The notes beneath the pieces are model-generated. The model was not told the DNA's origin and searched no databases. It saw only the letters and a program-made list of their open reading frames with translations. Below, one piece after another: positions 1 through 5,825 of a stretch of DNA of 12,633 nt. The stretch lies in assembly GCA_027306845.1 (NCBI GenBank), contig DAHUYY010000032.1:1-12633 (forward strand). The letters are read 5' to 3'. The position numbers were made by a program, and so were the translations under genes. Source of the stretch: Vulcanimicrobiota bacterium (lineage in GTDB: Bacteria; Vulcanimicrobiota; Vulcanimicrobiia; Vulcanimicrobiales; Vulcanimicrobiaceae). Each line of letters starts with the position of its first letter. Position 1 is the stretch's first letter.

Positions 1-2
1 GC

Positions 3-65
3 AAACTCGAGGCGACCAATCGCATCGAGGCACTCGCGATCGCCAAGCAGCGAGGATATCTCTAG
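3..65 (+). CDS. C-terminal end of a LuxR-type HTH regulator (partial)
   Basis: Only the last 20 codons are present; the gene enters from the left edge and stops at TAG 63-65. The residues read KLEATNRIEALAIAKQRGYL. This resembles the end of a LuxR/FixJ-type DNA-binding domain, where the recognition helix is followed by a pattern like K-L-x-x-x-N-R-T-E-A-x-x-x-A-x-x-x-G-x-L. Such domains bind promoter DNA as dimers. The N-terminal sensor or receiver domain lies outside the window, so the signal it responds to is unknown. The next + strand gene begins about 110 bases downstream after a candidate promoter, so co-transcription is not obvious. Identification rests on a short stretch. Confidence 0.6.
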   Translation, partial: KLEATNRIEALAIAKQRGYL

Positions 66-103
66 CGAAAACTGCGGCCCGCAACGCTCTACTCAATTTG
101 GAC

Positions 104-109
104 TATATA
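104..109 (+). promoter_or_regulatory. Candidate -10 box (TATATA)
   Basis: TATATA stands out in a GC-rich intergenic stretch after the LuxR-type gene. A start of transcription near 116 would give a leader of about 60 bases to the small peptide gene and about 140 bases to the HD-GYP gene. No convincing -35 hexamer is found 16-18 bases upstream, so this is a weak call. Confidence 0.3.
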
Positions 110-162
110 CGCCGTCGCTCTCCGCCCGTAGCATGAAGTTGATCTTTCACTCGTTCCATGCC

Positions 163-168
163 GAGGAG
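163..168 (+). promoter_or_regulatory. Ribosome binding site GAGGAG
   Basis: GAGGAG sits six bases before ATG 175. It is one of only two strong Shine-Dalgarno sequences in the window. It favours ATG 175 over the in-frame ATG at 133 as the start of the small peptide gene. Confidence 0.55.
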
Positions 169-174
169 AACTTC

Positions 175-237
175 ATGACCACCGCAATCGTTATCGCCAT
201 CATCGTCGCCGCGATCTATCCGCCGGCTGTCGGCTAA
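175..237 (+). CDS. Tiny hydrophobic peptide (20 aa), possible membrane microprotein
   Basis: Twenty codons from ATG 175 to TAA 235-237 encode MTTAIVIAIIVAAIYPPAVG. After three residues this is a run of about 12 Ile, Val and Ala residues ending in Tyr-Pro-Pro, consistent with a short transmembrane segment. GAGGAG lies six bases upstream of the ATG, unusually good for this window. An in-frame ATG at 133 would give 34 residues but lacks such a site. The stop codon is 16 bases before the HD-GYP gene, so the peptide could be co-transcribed with it, or act as a leader peptide controlling it. I recognise no family, and a 20-codon frame can arise by chance. The support is the binding site plus the coherent hydrophobic composition. 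Confidence 0.45.
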   Translation: MTTAIVIAIIVAAIYPPAVG

Positions 238-253
238 AGTCAGGTCTACGTCA

Positions 254-1126
254 ATGATCGCCCATCGCCCGCCCGTTCTTCGGGAGCGTTATCCCGACCT
301 CAACGTTGCATTCCACGATTTGGGAGAGCGCGTGAAGGGAATGGCGCGCGATGGGAACGATTCGAGCATCCTCTCGTGGGTGGCGCGCGAATCGCACGCC
401 GCCTCGCGCCCCGATATCGCCCATCTTCTCGACGCCGCGATCTCCGATTATCTTCGCAGCGTCGCTCCGCACGGCCGTTCGCTCGTCACCCGACGGCTCG
501 ACCAATTGCGTAGCGTCGTCGATTCACAACTCCAAGAGATCGAAGCGCGCCGCGCCTCCTCCGAGAGCACGTACATCGATGGGATGATCGCCGCGATCGC
601 GGCCGTGAACCCAGCTCTCGCCAACCATTCCACTTCGGTCGGATCGCTGGCAATGCGCATCGCTTTGGCGATGGGTTGCAACAGCGAGGTCGCGCGCGAT
701 TGCGCGAACGTCGGCCGCATTCACGACATCGGCAAGATTCGTCTGCCGAAAACCATTCTCGACGGTGCCGTGCTACCCCCCCAGAAGCGCGGCATCGTCG
801 AGAATCACGTCCGCGAGAGTCAGGAGATCATCGCGCGAGATGCGCTCCTGTCGCGGTACGCCGTCGCCGTGCGTTCGCATCACGAACGCATCGACGGCTC
901 GGGTTATCCCGACGGGCTCGTCGGGAACGAGATTCCCTTTGAGGCCCGCGTTGTCGCCGTCGCCGACGTGTTCCACGCGATGACGTCACCGCGCTCCTAC
1001 GCACCGACCTACGAAGCCTCCGAGGTTCTCGCCTATATCGAGGAGCATCGCGGGCAACTCTTTGATGCCGACGTCGTCGACGCACTCCGCACGACGCTCG
1101 GCGCGGCAAAGTGCGTCGCAGCGTGA
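254..1126 (+). CDS. HD-GYP domain protein, probable cyclic-di-GMP phosphodiesterase
   Basis: The 290-residue protein has an unassigned, mostly helical N-terminal half (1 to about 105) and a C-terminal HD-GYP domain (about 106-285). Seen directly: H125; the HD pair at 157-158 within HDIGK; H185; HHE at 209-211; GSGYP at 215-219; and D238 in the VAVADVF stretch. These are the di-iron ligands and the GYP signature of HD-GYP enzymes, which hydrolyse cyclic-di-GMP to pGpG or GMP in the cytoplasm. No transmembrane segment or receiver domain is visible, so the N-terminal half is probably the sensing or dimerising part. Start ATG 254 has only a weak AGG upstream. The stop TGA overlaps the GTG start of the next gene by four bases, implying coupled translation. 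Other HD-GYP members act on different nucleotides, so substrate identity is inferred. Confidence 0.9.
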   Translation: MIAHRPPVLRERYPDLNVAFHDLGERVKGMARDGNDSSILSWVARESHAASRPDIAHLLDAAISDYLRSVAPHGRSLVTRRLDQLRSVVDSQLQEIEARRASSESTYIDGMIAAIAAVNPALANHSTSVGSLAMRIALAMGCNSEVARDCANVGRIHDIGKIRLPKTILDGAVLPPQKRGIVENHVRESQEIIARDALLSRYAVAVRSHHERIDGSGYPDGLVGNEIPFEARVVAVADVFHAMTSPRSYAPTYEASEVLAYIEEHRGQLFDADVVDALRTTLGAAKCVAA

Positions 1127-1560
1127 CCACGATGAGCGACGTCGAAGAACTCACCACCGCGGCGCGCGCCTGCGCCGCGCACTTGCGTCACCTCGTTGCG
1201 ACGATCCCGCGACGCTCGCAAGATATTCACGTCGACGACTGCCTCACGCTCGTCAACGATTTCTTCGAGACTTTTGCGCGCCTGCGCGACGAAGAGGAAC
1301 GCATTAGCGCGAGCCTTCGCCTAACGCCGATGTGGCGTTCGCACCTCGGCGAGAGCGACGATCTGCACCGGACGATTTTACGAGCGCTCCCGAGCTGGCA
1401 GCGCGAGGTGTTAGTCCGGCAGCCCTTTGCCTTCGTCGAGTCGTGGCGCCGCGTGACGCCGCAAATCTCGGCATTCCTCGAGACCTGCGACGCCCTCTAT
1501 ATTATCGTCGACCGTCTCTTCGCGCACCAGCGATCGCGCGAACCCGCCGGCATCGCATAG
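1123..1560 (+). CDS. Helical protein of unknown function, coupled to the HD-GYP gene
   Basis: Taking GTG 1123, whose GTGA overlaps the HD-GYP stop, gives 145 residues. ATG 1132 (142 residues) and GTG 1111 are alternatives. The GTGA start is preferred because two other junctions in this window use the same arrangement. The protein looks entirely helical and soluble, with charged amphipathic stretches, an Asp-Glu-Glu-Glu-Arg run near residue 55, and no membrane segment or signal peptide. I recognise no domain or catalytic motif. Overlap with the HD-GYP gene suggests a functional partner, for instance an adaptor or regulator of the phosphodiesterase, but that is inferred from position only. Codon use matches the neighbours. 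Confidence 0.7.
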   Translation: MTTMSDVEELTTAARACAAHLRHLVATIPRRSQDIHVDDCLTLVNDFFETFARLRDEEERISASLRLTPMWRSHLGESDDLHRTILRALPSWQREVLVRQPFAFVESWRRVTPQISAFLETCDALYIIVDRLFAHQRSREPAGIA

Positions 1561-1576
1561 CGTTTCCGCTGGACGA

Positions 1577-1945
1577 ATGCACTGCCCCGCGGCCAGGATC
1601 GCGAAAGCAAGCCGAAGCACGGCCGGCGCGTGCGTACGTTGCGACCTTCGCTTCGAGAGTCGCTTCCCCAAGGGCACACGTTTTTACGAGTACGACGAAC
1701 TGATCGTGCGCGACGGTGCGCGTATCGCCCATTTTCCATTTCCATCAAGAAACTGGTGCGACAAGAAATACTATTACGTGAAGAACCCAATAACGACCGT
1801 AACCGAGAGGTTTTCGCTGGATGCGCGCGCCGCGAAGATCCTCGACTATCGAGAGACCGCGGTCAAACCCGGCGAGCCGATCCCGTGGGATCTACGACGC
1901 GATCTGCGGCTTGGGATCGCGCGGTTCAAATTCACCAAGCCATAG
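1577..1945 (+). CDS. Hypothetical protein (122 aa), unrecognised
   Basis: The frame from ATG 1577 to TAG 1943-1945 encodes a basic, aromatic-rich protein with CVRC at about residues 19-22 and a Tyr/Lys/Trp-rich middle (NWCDKKYYYVKN, about 59-70). No signal peptide or membrane segment is seen. CxxC and the later Cys could bind metal, but a full zinc-ribbon pattern is missing. The start is uncertain: no Shine-Dalgarno precedes ATG 1577, and the first 17 or so residues look less protein-like than the rest. Codon third positions are G/C-rich, supporting coding, though the central part uses codons rare in the neighbours (AGA, AGG, ATA), a possible sign of different ancestry. It lies 16 bases after the preceding gene and ends 18 bases before a strong palindrome. 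Confidence 0.55.
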   Translation: MHCPAARIAKASRSTAGACVRCDLRFESRFPKGTRFYEYDELIVRDGARIAHFPFPSRNWCDKKYYYVKNPITTVTERFSLDARAAKILDYRETAVKPGEPIPWDLRRDLRLGIARFKFTKP

Positions 1946-1963
1946 AGTACTCGCGATAGTTGC

Positions 1964-1999
1964 CACGGGTGAGGGCAGCGATCGCTGCACTCACCCGTG
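1964..1999 (+). terminator. 36-base near-perfect palindrome between convergent genes
   Basis: CACGGGTGAG is matched by CTCACCCGTG, and the centre GCAGCGATCGCTGC is itself a perfect palindrome. Seventeen of 18 positions pair, the only mismatch being G1974 with A1989. As RNA it would form a long stem with a GATC loop. It begins 18 bases after the stop of the 1577-1945 gene and lies about 80 bases beyond the stop of the leftward ferritin-like gene, the usual place for a bidirectional terminator. Only a mild T-rich tract (GTTCCTGTTT) follows on the + strand, so factor-dependent termination or a DNA-binding role is also possible. Confidence 0.6.
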
Positions 2000-2080
2000 C
2001 GTTCCTGTTTCGCTCTGCGGTGGATCCAAAGCGTGGCGGCCACGTACGTACACGCCCGATACGCCGAGCGAGCAGGAAAC

Positions 2081-2566
2081 TTACCTTCCCTTGCCGCCCT
2101 TGTGAAGGGTTGCAAGCGCTGCCTGAAACTGATTCCGGTGCGTCGCTTCGTCTTTGCCGACCGCGGTGAAAATCGCTGCAACGCCGGGATCCCCCGCGGC
2201 GCGGGCGCGCGCTGCCATCTCCGGATACATCTTCGTCGTCTCGTAATTTTCGCCATCGATCGCGTTCTGGAGATTCGCGGCGGTGCTCCGCACGAGCCCA
2301 TACTGATGCGCGTGCGTCGCAAAATGAGACTTTAATTCGACGTTCGCCGTGCGCTCGAAGAGGGCCGCAATTTTCGGTTCTCCATGCGTGCGCGCTTCGT
2401 CGGCAAACGCCATGTACTTGGCATACGCAAACGCCTCACCGTGCATAGCCGTCATGAGATCTTTCTGGGTCGACTGCTGAAGCTGCGCGCCGTAAGCGAC
2501 GCCGCCGAGGAAGAGCGCCCCGCCTAAGACCGCCGAGAGAATGCTCCGTGTGTTACGAATTTTCAT
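2081..2566 (-). CDS. Exported rubrerythrin-like ferritin-family protein
   Basis: The 161-residue protein starts with a signal peptide: basic n-region MKIRNTR, hydrophobic core about 8-26, likely cleavage after AYG (residues 24-26). The mature part is a four-helix ferritin-like domain (about 33-152). Candidate di-iron ligands are E44 in MHGEAFAY, E77 and H81 in VELKSH, E107 in GENYE, and E140/H143 in DEATH. This matches stand-alone rubrerythrin-like proteins that lack the rubredoxin domain. Relatives reduce hydrogen peroxide or store iron at a di-iron site; here the activity would be outside the cytoplasmic membrane. On its own strand GGAAGA lies eight bases before the ATG, which supports the start. 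The gene is probably monocistronic, with the thioesterase about 118 bases upstream on the same strand. The family is fairly certain, the reaction is not. Confidence 0.85.
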   Translation of the reverse strand: MKIRNTRSILSAVLGGALFLGGVAYGAQLQQSTQKDLMTAMHGEAFAYAKYMAFADEARTHGEPKIAALFERTANVELKSHFATHAHQYGLVRSTAANLQNAIDGENYETTKMYPEMAARARAAGDPGVAAIFTAVGKDEATHRNQFQAALATLHKGGKGR

Positions 2567-2684
2567 GGCTATCTTCCAATCGTCAATGCGCTACATACTT
2601 CTATTGCGCTATCGTATTGGGGAGCGAAGACGATCGCGAGAATTTACCGAGAGTATTTCGAGAATTGTCGGAGGGAACGAAGCG

Positions 2685-3188
2685 CTACGGCGAACCGAAG
2701 GGCGCGGGGATGACCGCAAACGCCGCATCGCCATGCGCGATGAGGCGCCCCTTTGAATCGGTGAGCTCGGCGCGCGCCGTCGCGTGGGTGCGTCCGCAGT
2801 GGAGTACCCGGGCAAGCGCGCGGACCTCGCTCCCGTCGGCGAGTAGCGGCCGCACGAAATGCGTGGTAAGGGTCGTGGTGGTGGCGATCTTGGAGCGATC
2901 CAGATGGGCGATAACCGCAAGCGTCATCGCCGAATCCAGCAGCGTCGCCAAAACGCCGCCGTGAATCACCCCCGCCGGGTTGAGCATCCACTCGCGAAGG
3001 GGCATCGCGAAGGCCATCGACTCGAGGCTCGCCTCAAGCGGCCGGAGTTCGAGCGTCGCGCCGAAGGCCGGCGCCGGGAGCCGGCCCTCGATCATTCCCT
3101 GCATCCAGCCGAGGTGCTTCTCCTCGCGCCCCATCGCAGCAAGAAGCTCCCCGGGGTCGCCCCAGGCGTACGTGCGCTCTCGATCCAT
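2685..3188 (-). CDS. PaaI-type hotdog-fold acyl-CoA thioesterase
   Basis: The 167-residue protein has a single hotdog domain (about 45-162). The hallmark stretch is NPAGVIHGGVLATLLDSA, with HGG at 76-78 and D85 on the central helix, followed by TTTLTTHFVRPL (about 103-115) as a central strand. In PaaI/YbgC-like enzymes this region binds the CoA thioester and positions the nucleophilic water, releasing free CoA and acid. An open frame extends 77 codons further upstream, but that part is Arg/Ala/Pro-rich, overlaps the divergent carboxyltransferase gene and does not resemble the family, so ATG at 3186-3188 is chosen, giving a typical family length. No Shine-Dalgarno is evident. The gene diverges from the carboxyltransferase with 62 bases between them. 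The substrate could be an aryl- or short-chain acyl-CoA and cannot be told from sequence. Confidence 0.85.
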   Translation of the reverse strand: MDRERTYAWGDPGELLAAMGREEKHLGWMQGMIEGRLPAPAFGATLELRPLEASLESMAFAMPLREWMLNPAGVIHGGVLATLLDSAMTLAVIAHLDRSKIATTTTLTTHFVRPLLADGSEVRALARVLHCGRTHATARAELTDSKGRLIAHGDAAFAVIPAPFGSP

Positions 3189-3250
3189 AGCTGGGGCTAT
3201 TCGTCCCCGCGCAGAGGGGGCACCCGCCGGGCGCGCAAAGCCCATCGGCG
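3189..3250. promoter_or_regulatory. Divergent intergenic region, thioesterase / carboxyltransferase
   Basis: These 62 bases separate two outward-facing genes, so both promoters and any shared operator should lie here or within the gene starts. The stretch is very GC-rich. I see no convincing -10/-35 pair and no Shine-Dalgarno before ATG 3251. A small CCCGCCGGG palindrome is present but is not distinctive in such DNA. Confidence 0.4.
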
Positions 3251-4804
3251 ATGAAGACGACGCAGGACAAATATGCCGAACTCGCGCGCCGGCGGGCGCT
3301 CGCGCTCGAACCGACCGGGCCCGAGGGCATCGAACGGCAGCACGCGCGGGGAAAACGCAGTGCGCGCGAACGCGTCGAGGCGCTCGTCGACCCGCAGAGT
3401 TTTCACGAGCTCGATGCATTCGTTACGCACAGGACGACGGCGTTCGGACTCGACGAACGCGAATTTCTCGGCGACGGTGTTATCACCGGCCATGCAACGA
3501 TTGCCGGGCGCCCGGTCTTTCTTTTCTCGCAAGATTTCAGCGTGCTCGGCGGATCGCTCGGCGAAGCCTTCGCCGAAAAAATTTGCAAGGTGATGGATCT
3601 CGCGGTGCGTACCGGCGCACCGATGATCGGCATCAACTATTCAGGCGGCGCTCTCATTCAAGAGGGAGTCGTTTCGCTCGGCGGCTACGCGGAGATTTTC
3701 TGGCGCAACGTTCAGGCAAGCGGCGTGATTCCGCAACTCAGCCTCATCGCCGGTCCATGCGCCGGCGGCGCCGTCTATTCGCCGGCGATCACCGATTTCA
3801 CGATCATGACGCAGGGCATCTCGCAGATGTTCATTACCGGACCCGAGATTATTAAAACGGTTACCGGCGAAGAAGTAACATTCGAAGAGCTCGGCGGGGC
3901 GCTCACGCACGCGCGAAAGAGCGGCGTCGCTCATCTCGTCGCCGTCGACGAGGACGATCTCGTCGCACAGACCCACGAACTGCTCTCGTATCTCCCGCAG
4001 AACAATCTCGAAGATCCACCGCGCTTCGACAGCCCCGACGATGCGGAGCGCGAAGCCCCCGAGCTCGACGCCCTCATCCCCGATTCTCCTAACAAGCCCT
4101 ACGATATGCACGACGTTCTCCGCGCCGTTCTCGACGAAGGCATCTTCTTCGAGATTCAACCCGAGTTCGCGCGCAACATCATCGTCGGCTTCGGGCGCAT
4201 CGACGGTCGCAGCATCGGCATCGTCGCCAATCAGCCGAACGTCCTCGCAGGGGTTCTCGATATTCAGTCATCGATTAAGGCAGCGCGCTTCGTGCGCACC
4301 TGCGACGCCTTCAACATCCCGATCCTCACCTTCGAAGACGTGCCTGGGTTTCTTCCCGGTACGGAACAAGAGTACGGCGGCATCATCCTGCACGGCGCTA
4401 AACTGCTCTACGCCTACGCCGAAGCAACGGTGCCGAAAATTACCGTCATCACGCGCAAAGCCTACGGCGGCGCTTACGACGTTATGGCGAGCAAGCATAT
4501 CCGCGCCGATATCAATCTCGCGTGGCCGACCGCCGAGATCGCCGTGATGGGCGCCGAGGGAGCGGTAAAAACCATCTTCCGTCGCGAGATCGCCGCGGCG
4601 AGCGACCCGGCTGCAAAAATGGCCGAGCTCATCGACGAGTATACCGAACGTTTCGCCAACCCGTATATCGCCGCGCAACGCGGCTATATCGACGACGTCA
4701 TCGAGGCGCGATCGACACGGCGCGCGGTCGCCGCTGCCCTAACGATGCTCGAAAACAAGCGCGTCGAACGCCCGAAACGCAAGCACGGAAATATTCCGTT
4801 GTAG
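3251..4804 (+). CDS. pccB: Acyl-CoA (propionyl-CoA) carboxylase beta subunit, carboxyltransferase
   Basis: The 517-residue protein is full length for the biotin-dependent carboxyltransferase family and moves CO2 from carboxybiotin to propionyl-CoA and/or acetyl-CoA. The N-terminal crotonase-like half (about 30-260) carries the acyl-CoA oxyanion-hole region at 129-137 and GPCAGGAVYSPAITDF (about 168-183). The C-terminal half (about 275-510) carries DVPGFLPGTEQE and the biotin-side segment RKAYGGAYDVMASKH. D410 in that segment appears to correspond to the position that tunes chain-length preference in the Streptomyces coelicolor enzymes, where Asp is found in propionyl-CoA carboxylase. Oddity: the usual INDSGGARIQEG reads INYSGGALIQEG (Y130, L135). 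It is close to PccB through most of its length and less like AccD. The alpha partner is at 7551-9293. ATG 3251 gives the family N-terminus although no Shine-Dalgarno is visible. Confidence 0.93.
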   Translation: MKTTQDKYAELARRRALALEPTGPEGIERQHARGKRSARERVEALVDPQSFHELDAFVTHRTTAFGLDEREFLGDGVITGHATIAGRPVFLFSQDFSVLGGSLGEAFAEKICKVMDLAVRTGAPMIGINYSGGALIQEGVVSLGGYAEIFWRNVQASGVIPQLSLIAGPCAGGAVYSPAITDFTIMTQGISQMFITGPEIIKTVTGEEVTFEELGGALTHARKSGVAHLVAVDEDDLVAQTHELLSYLPQNNLEDPPRFDSPDDAEREAPELDALIPDSPNKPYDMHDVLRAVLDEGIFFEIQPEFARNIIVGFGRIDGRSIGIVANQPNVLAGVLDIQSSIKAARFVRTCDAFNIPILTFEDVPGFLPGTEQEYGGIILHGAKLLYAYAEATVPKITVITRKAYGGAYDVMASKHIRADINLAWPTAEIAVMGAEGAVKTIFRREIAAASDPAAKMAELIDEYTERFANPYIAAQRGYIDDVIEARSTRRAVAAALTMLENKRVERPKRKHGNIPL

Positions 4805-4883
4805 CCTTTAAATCTCGAAAGGACGGGGAAAACACACGAGTTGTTTCAACTCCGGGGAAGCGGGGTATCATCGAGCTCTCTTG

Positions 4884-5414
4884 ATGAAACAAACGCACCG
4901 GCCAGTCGACGAAGCCATCGAGTCGATCGCCGAACTCGAACGACGCGCCGAAGACGATGTCTCGGGTCACCAACGCTGGATCGAACGCGTCACCCAGCGC
5001 ATCGCTCAACCTCGCATGGTCTATATCATTTTCGCCTTCGTCACTCTCTGGGTGACGACAAACTCGTTTTTCTATTTCGTTCATCACGGAACGCTCGATC
5101 CGCCACCCTTCTACGGGCTTCAGGGAATCGTGAGCCTCACGGCGCTGCTCATGACGGTCCTTATCCTAACCACCGAGCACCGCCTTTCGCAAATCGCGAT
5201 CCTGCGCAACCGACTCGATTTGCAAATCAATCTGCTTACCGAACGCAAGGTCGCCAAAATCATCGACATGCTCGACAAGATGCGGCGCGACAGCCCATCG
5301 ATTCCGACCCACAACGATCCCGAGGTGCGCGAACTCCGCGAGCGCGTCGATCCCCAGGAGGTTCTCGAGGCGATGGAGTCGCCTGCGATCGTGGATCCTC
5401 ATCCCGAGCCATAA
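4884..5414 (+). CDS. DUF1003 family membrane protein
   Basis: The 176-residue protein has a charged N-terminus (1-43), two transmembrane segments (about 46-67 and 80-98) joined by a short loop with DPPPF, then a basic, coiled-coil-like C-terminal part containing RNRLDLQINLLTE (about 108-120) and an acidic tail. The W...N...PPPF...L pattern, followed by an R.D.Q.N...E stretch, is that of DUF1003 inner-membrane proteins, whose biochemical role is unknown. ATG 4884 is chosen; the TTG just before it (4881) is in frame but less likely. Eighty bases separate it from the carboxyltransferase stop, with only a small GAGTTG/CAACTC hairpin (4838-4852) between, so read-through is possible. No functional link to acyl-CoA metabolism is apparent. 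Confidence 0.8.
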   Translation: MKQTHRPVDEAIESIAELERRAEDDVSGHQRWIERVTQRIAQPRMVYIIFAFVTLWVTTNSFFYFVHHGTLDPPPFYGLQGIVSLTALLMTVLILTTEHRLSQIAILRNRLDLQINLLTERKVAKIIDMLDKMRRDSPSIPTHNDPEVRELRERVDPQEVLEAMESPAIVDPHPEP

Positions 5415-5421
5415 ATTTTTC

Positions 5422-5442
5422 GCGCGGCGGTTGCGACCGCGC
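5422..5442. terminator. Candidate hairpin between convergent genes
   Basis: GCGCGG (5422-5427) pairs with CCGCGC (5437-5442) around a nine-base loop, in the 30-base gap between the stop of the DUF1003 gene and the stop of the leftward YciI-like gene. A run of five T lies on its left (5416-5420), which is the wrong side for a + strand terminator and reads as A on the - strand. The location suits a bidirectional terminator, but the lack of a U tract makes the call tentative. Confidence 0.35.
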
Positions 5443-5444
5443 CC

Positions 5445-5738
5445 TTACTGTAACGCAACAAGCTCCGCGAGCGCGGCGTGCCGACGGGCGGCGTGAAATT
5501 CGATGACCTGATATTCGCTAACCCGCTCGCGCACGAACGGGTCTTCGGCGAGCATCGCATCGAGTCGCTCGCGCGGCATCGTGTTGGCGATAATCACTCC
5601 ACCTTCGCGCGGCTCCATCGGTCCGGAGACGATGAGATCGCCCGAGGCGTAATAGCGGTCGAGAAACGCGCGATGCGCGATGACGTGCCGATCGACTTCG
5701 GCGAGCGGCTTGGTATAGCGCGATAACAAGAGATACAT
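5445..5738 (-). CDS. YciI-like protein (YCII-related domain)
   Basis: The 97-residue protein is a single ferredoxin-like alpha+beta domain typical of the YciI family: an initial strand MYLLLSRY, helix with H18 and H22, then SGDLIVSGPMEP (about 32-43), then a MLAEDPFVRE helix start near 62-71. In this family a conserved His/Asp pair (here H22 with D34 or D66) is proposed to form the active site. Roles in different members range from chlorohydroxyquinol dehydrochlorination to unknown. An open frame runs much further upstream but is a high-GC shadow lying opposite the divergent DsrE-like gene. ATG at 5736-5738 starts precisely at the first strand and has a weak AGAAGAG before it. It is probably a stand-alone gene; substrate unknown. 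Confidence 0.8.
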   Translation of the reverse strand: MYLLLSRYTKPLAEVDRHVIAHRAFLDRYYASGDLIVSGPMEPREGGVIIANTMPRERLDAMLAEDPFVRERVSEYQVIEFHAARRHAALAELVALQ

Positions 5739-5825
5739 AACGGCGCTCTTCTGCACGAGCGAATTCGAGCCATCTTTGGCAATCTCCGAGAGGTCGCCTC
5801 CGCCGCGCCGCGAAGGCCGCTCGCC
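5739..5825. promoter_or_regulatory. Divergent intergenic region, YciI-like / DsrE-like
   Basis: These 87 bases lie between two outward-facing starts and should hold promoters for both. On the + strand AAGG (5813-5816) is a plausible ribosome binding site nine bases before ATG 5826. No clear promoter hexamers or operator repeats are seen. Confidence 0.4.

Noticed and set aside
1997..2335. 112-residue + strand frame opposite the ferritin-like gene
   Set aside because: It overlaps the palindrome and the 3' half of a clear - strand gene, and its product shows no protein-like pattern.
2685..3419. Upstream extension of the thioesterase frame to 244 residues on the - strand
   Set aside because: The extra 77 residues are Arg/Ala/Pro-rich, run over the start of the carboxyltransferase gene and do not resemble the hotdog family; the family N-terminus fits ATG at 3186-3188.
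2980..3855. 291-residue + strand frame across the thioesterase/carboxyltransferase boundary
   Set aside because: It is an Arg/Ser-rich product in the wrong frame relative to both well-supported genes.
4838..4852. GAGTTG-TTT-CAACTC inverted repeat after the carboxyltransferase gene
   Set aside because: The stem has only six pairs with a three-base loop and no T tract, so it is too weak to call a terminator.
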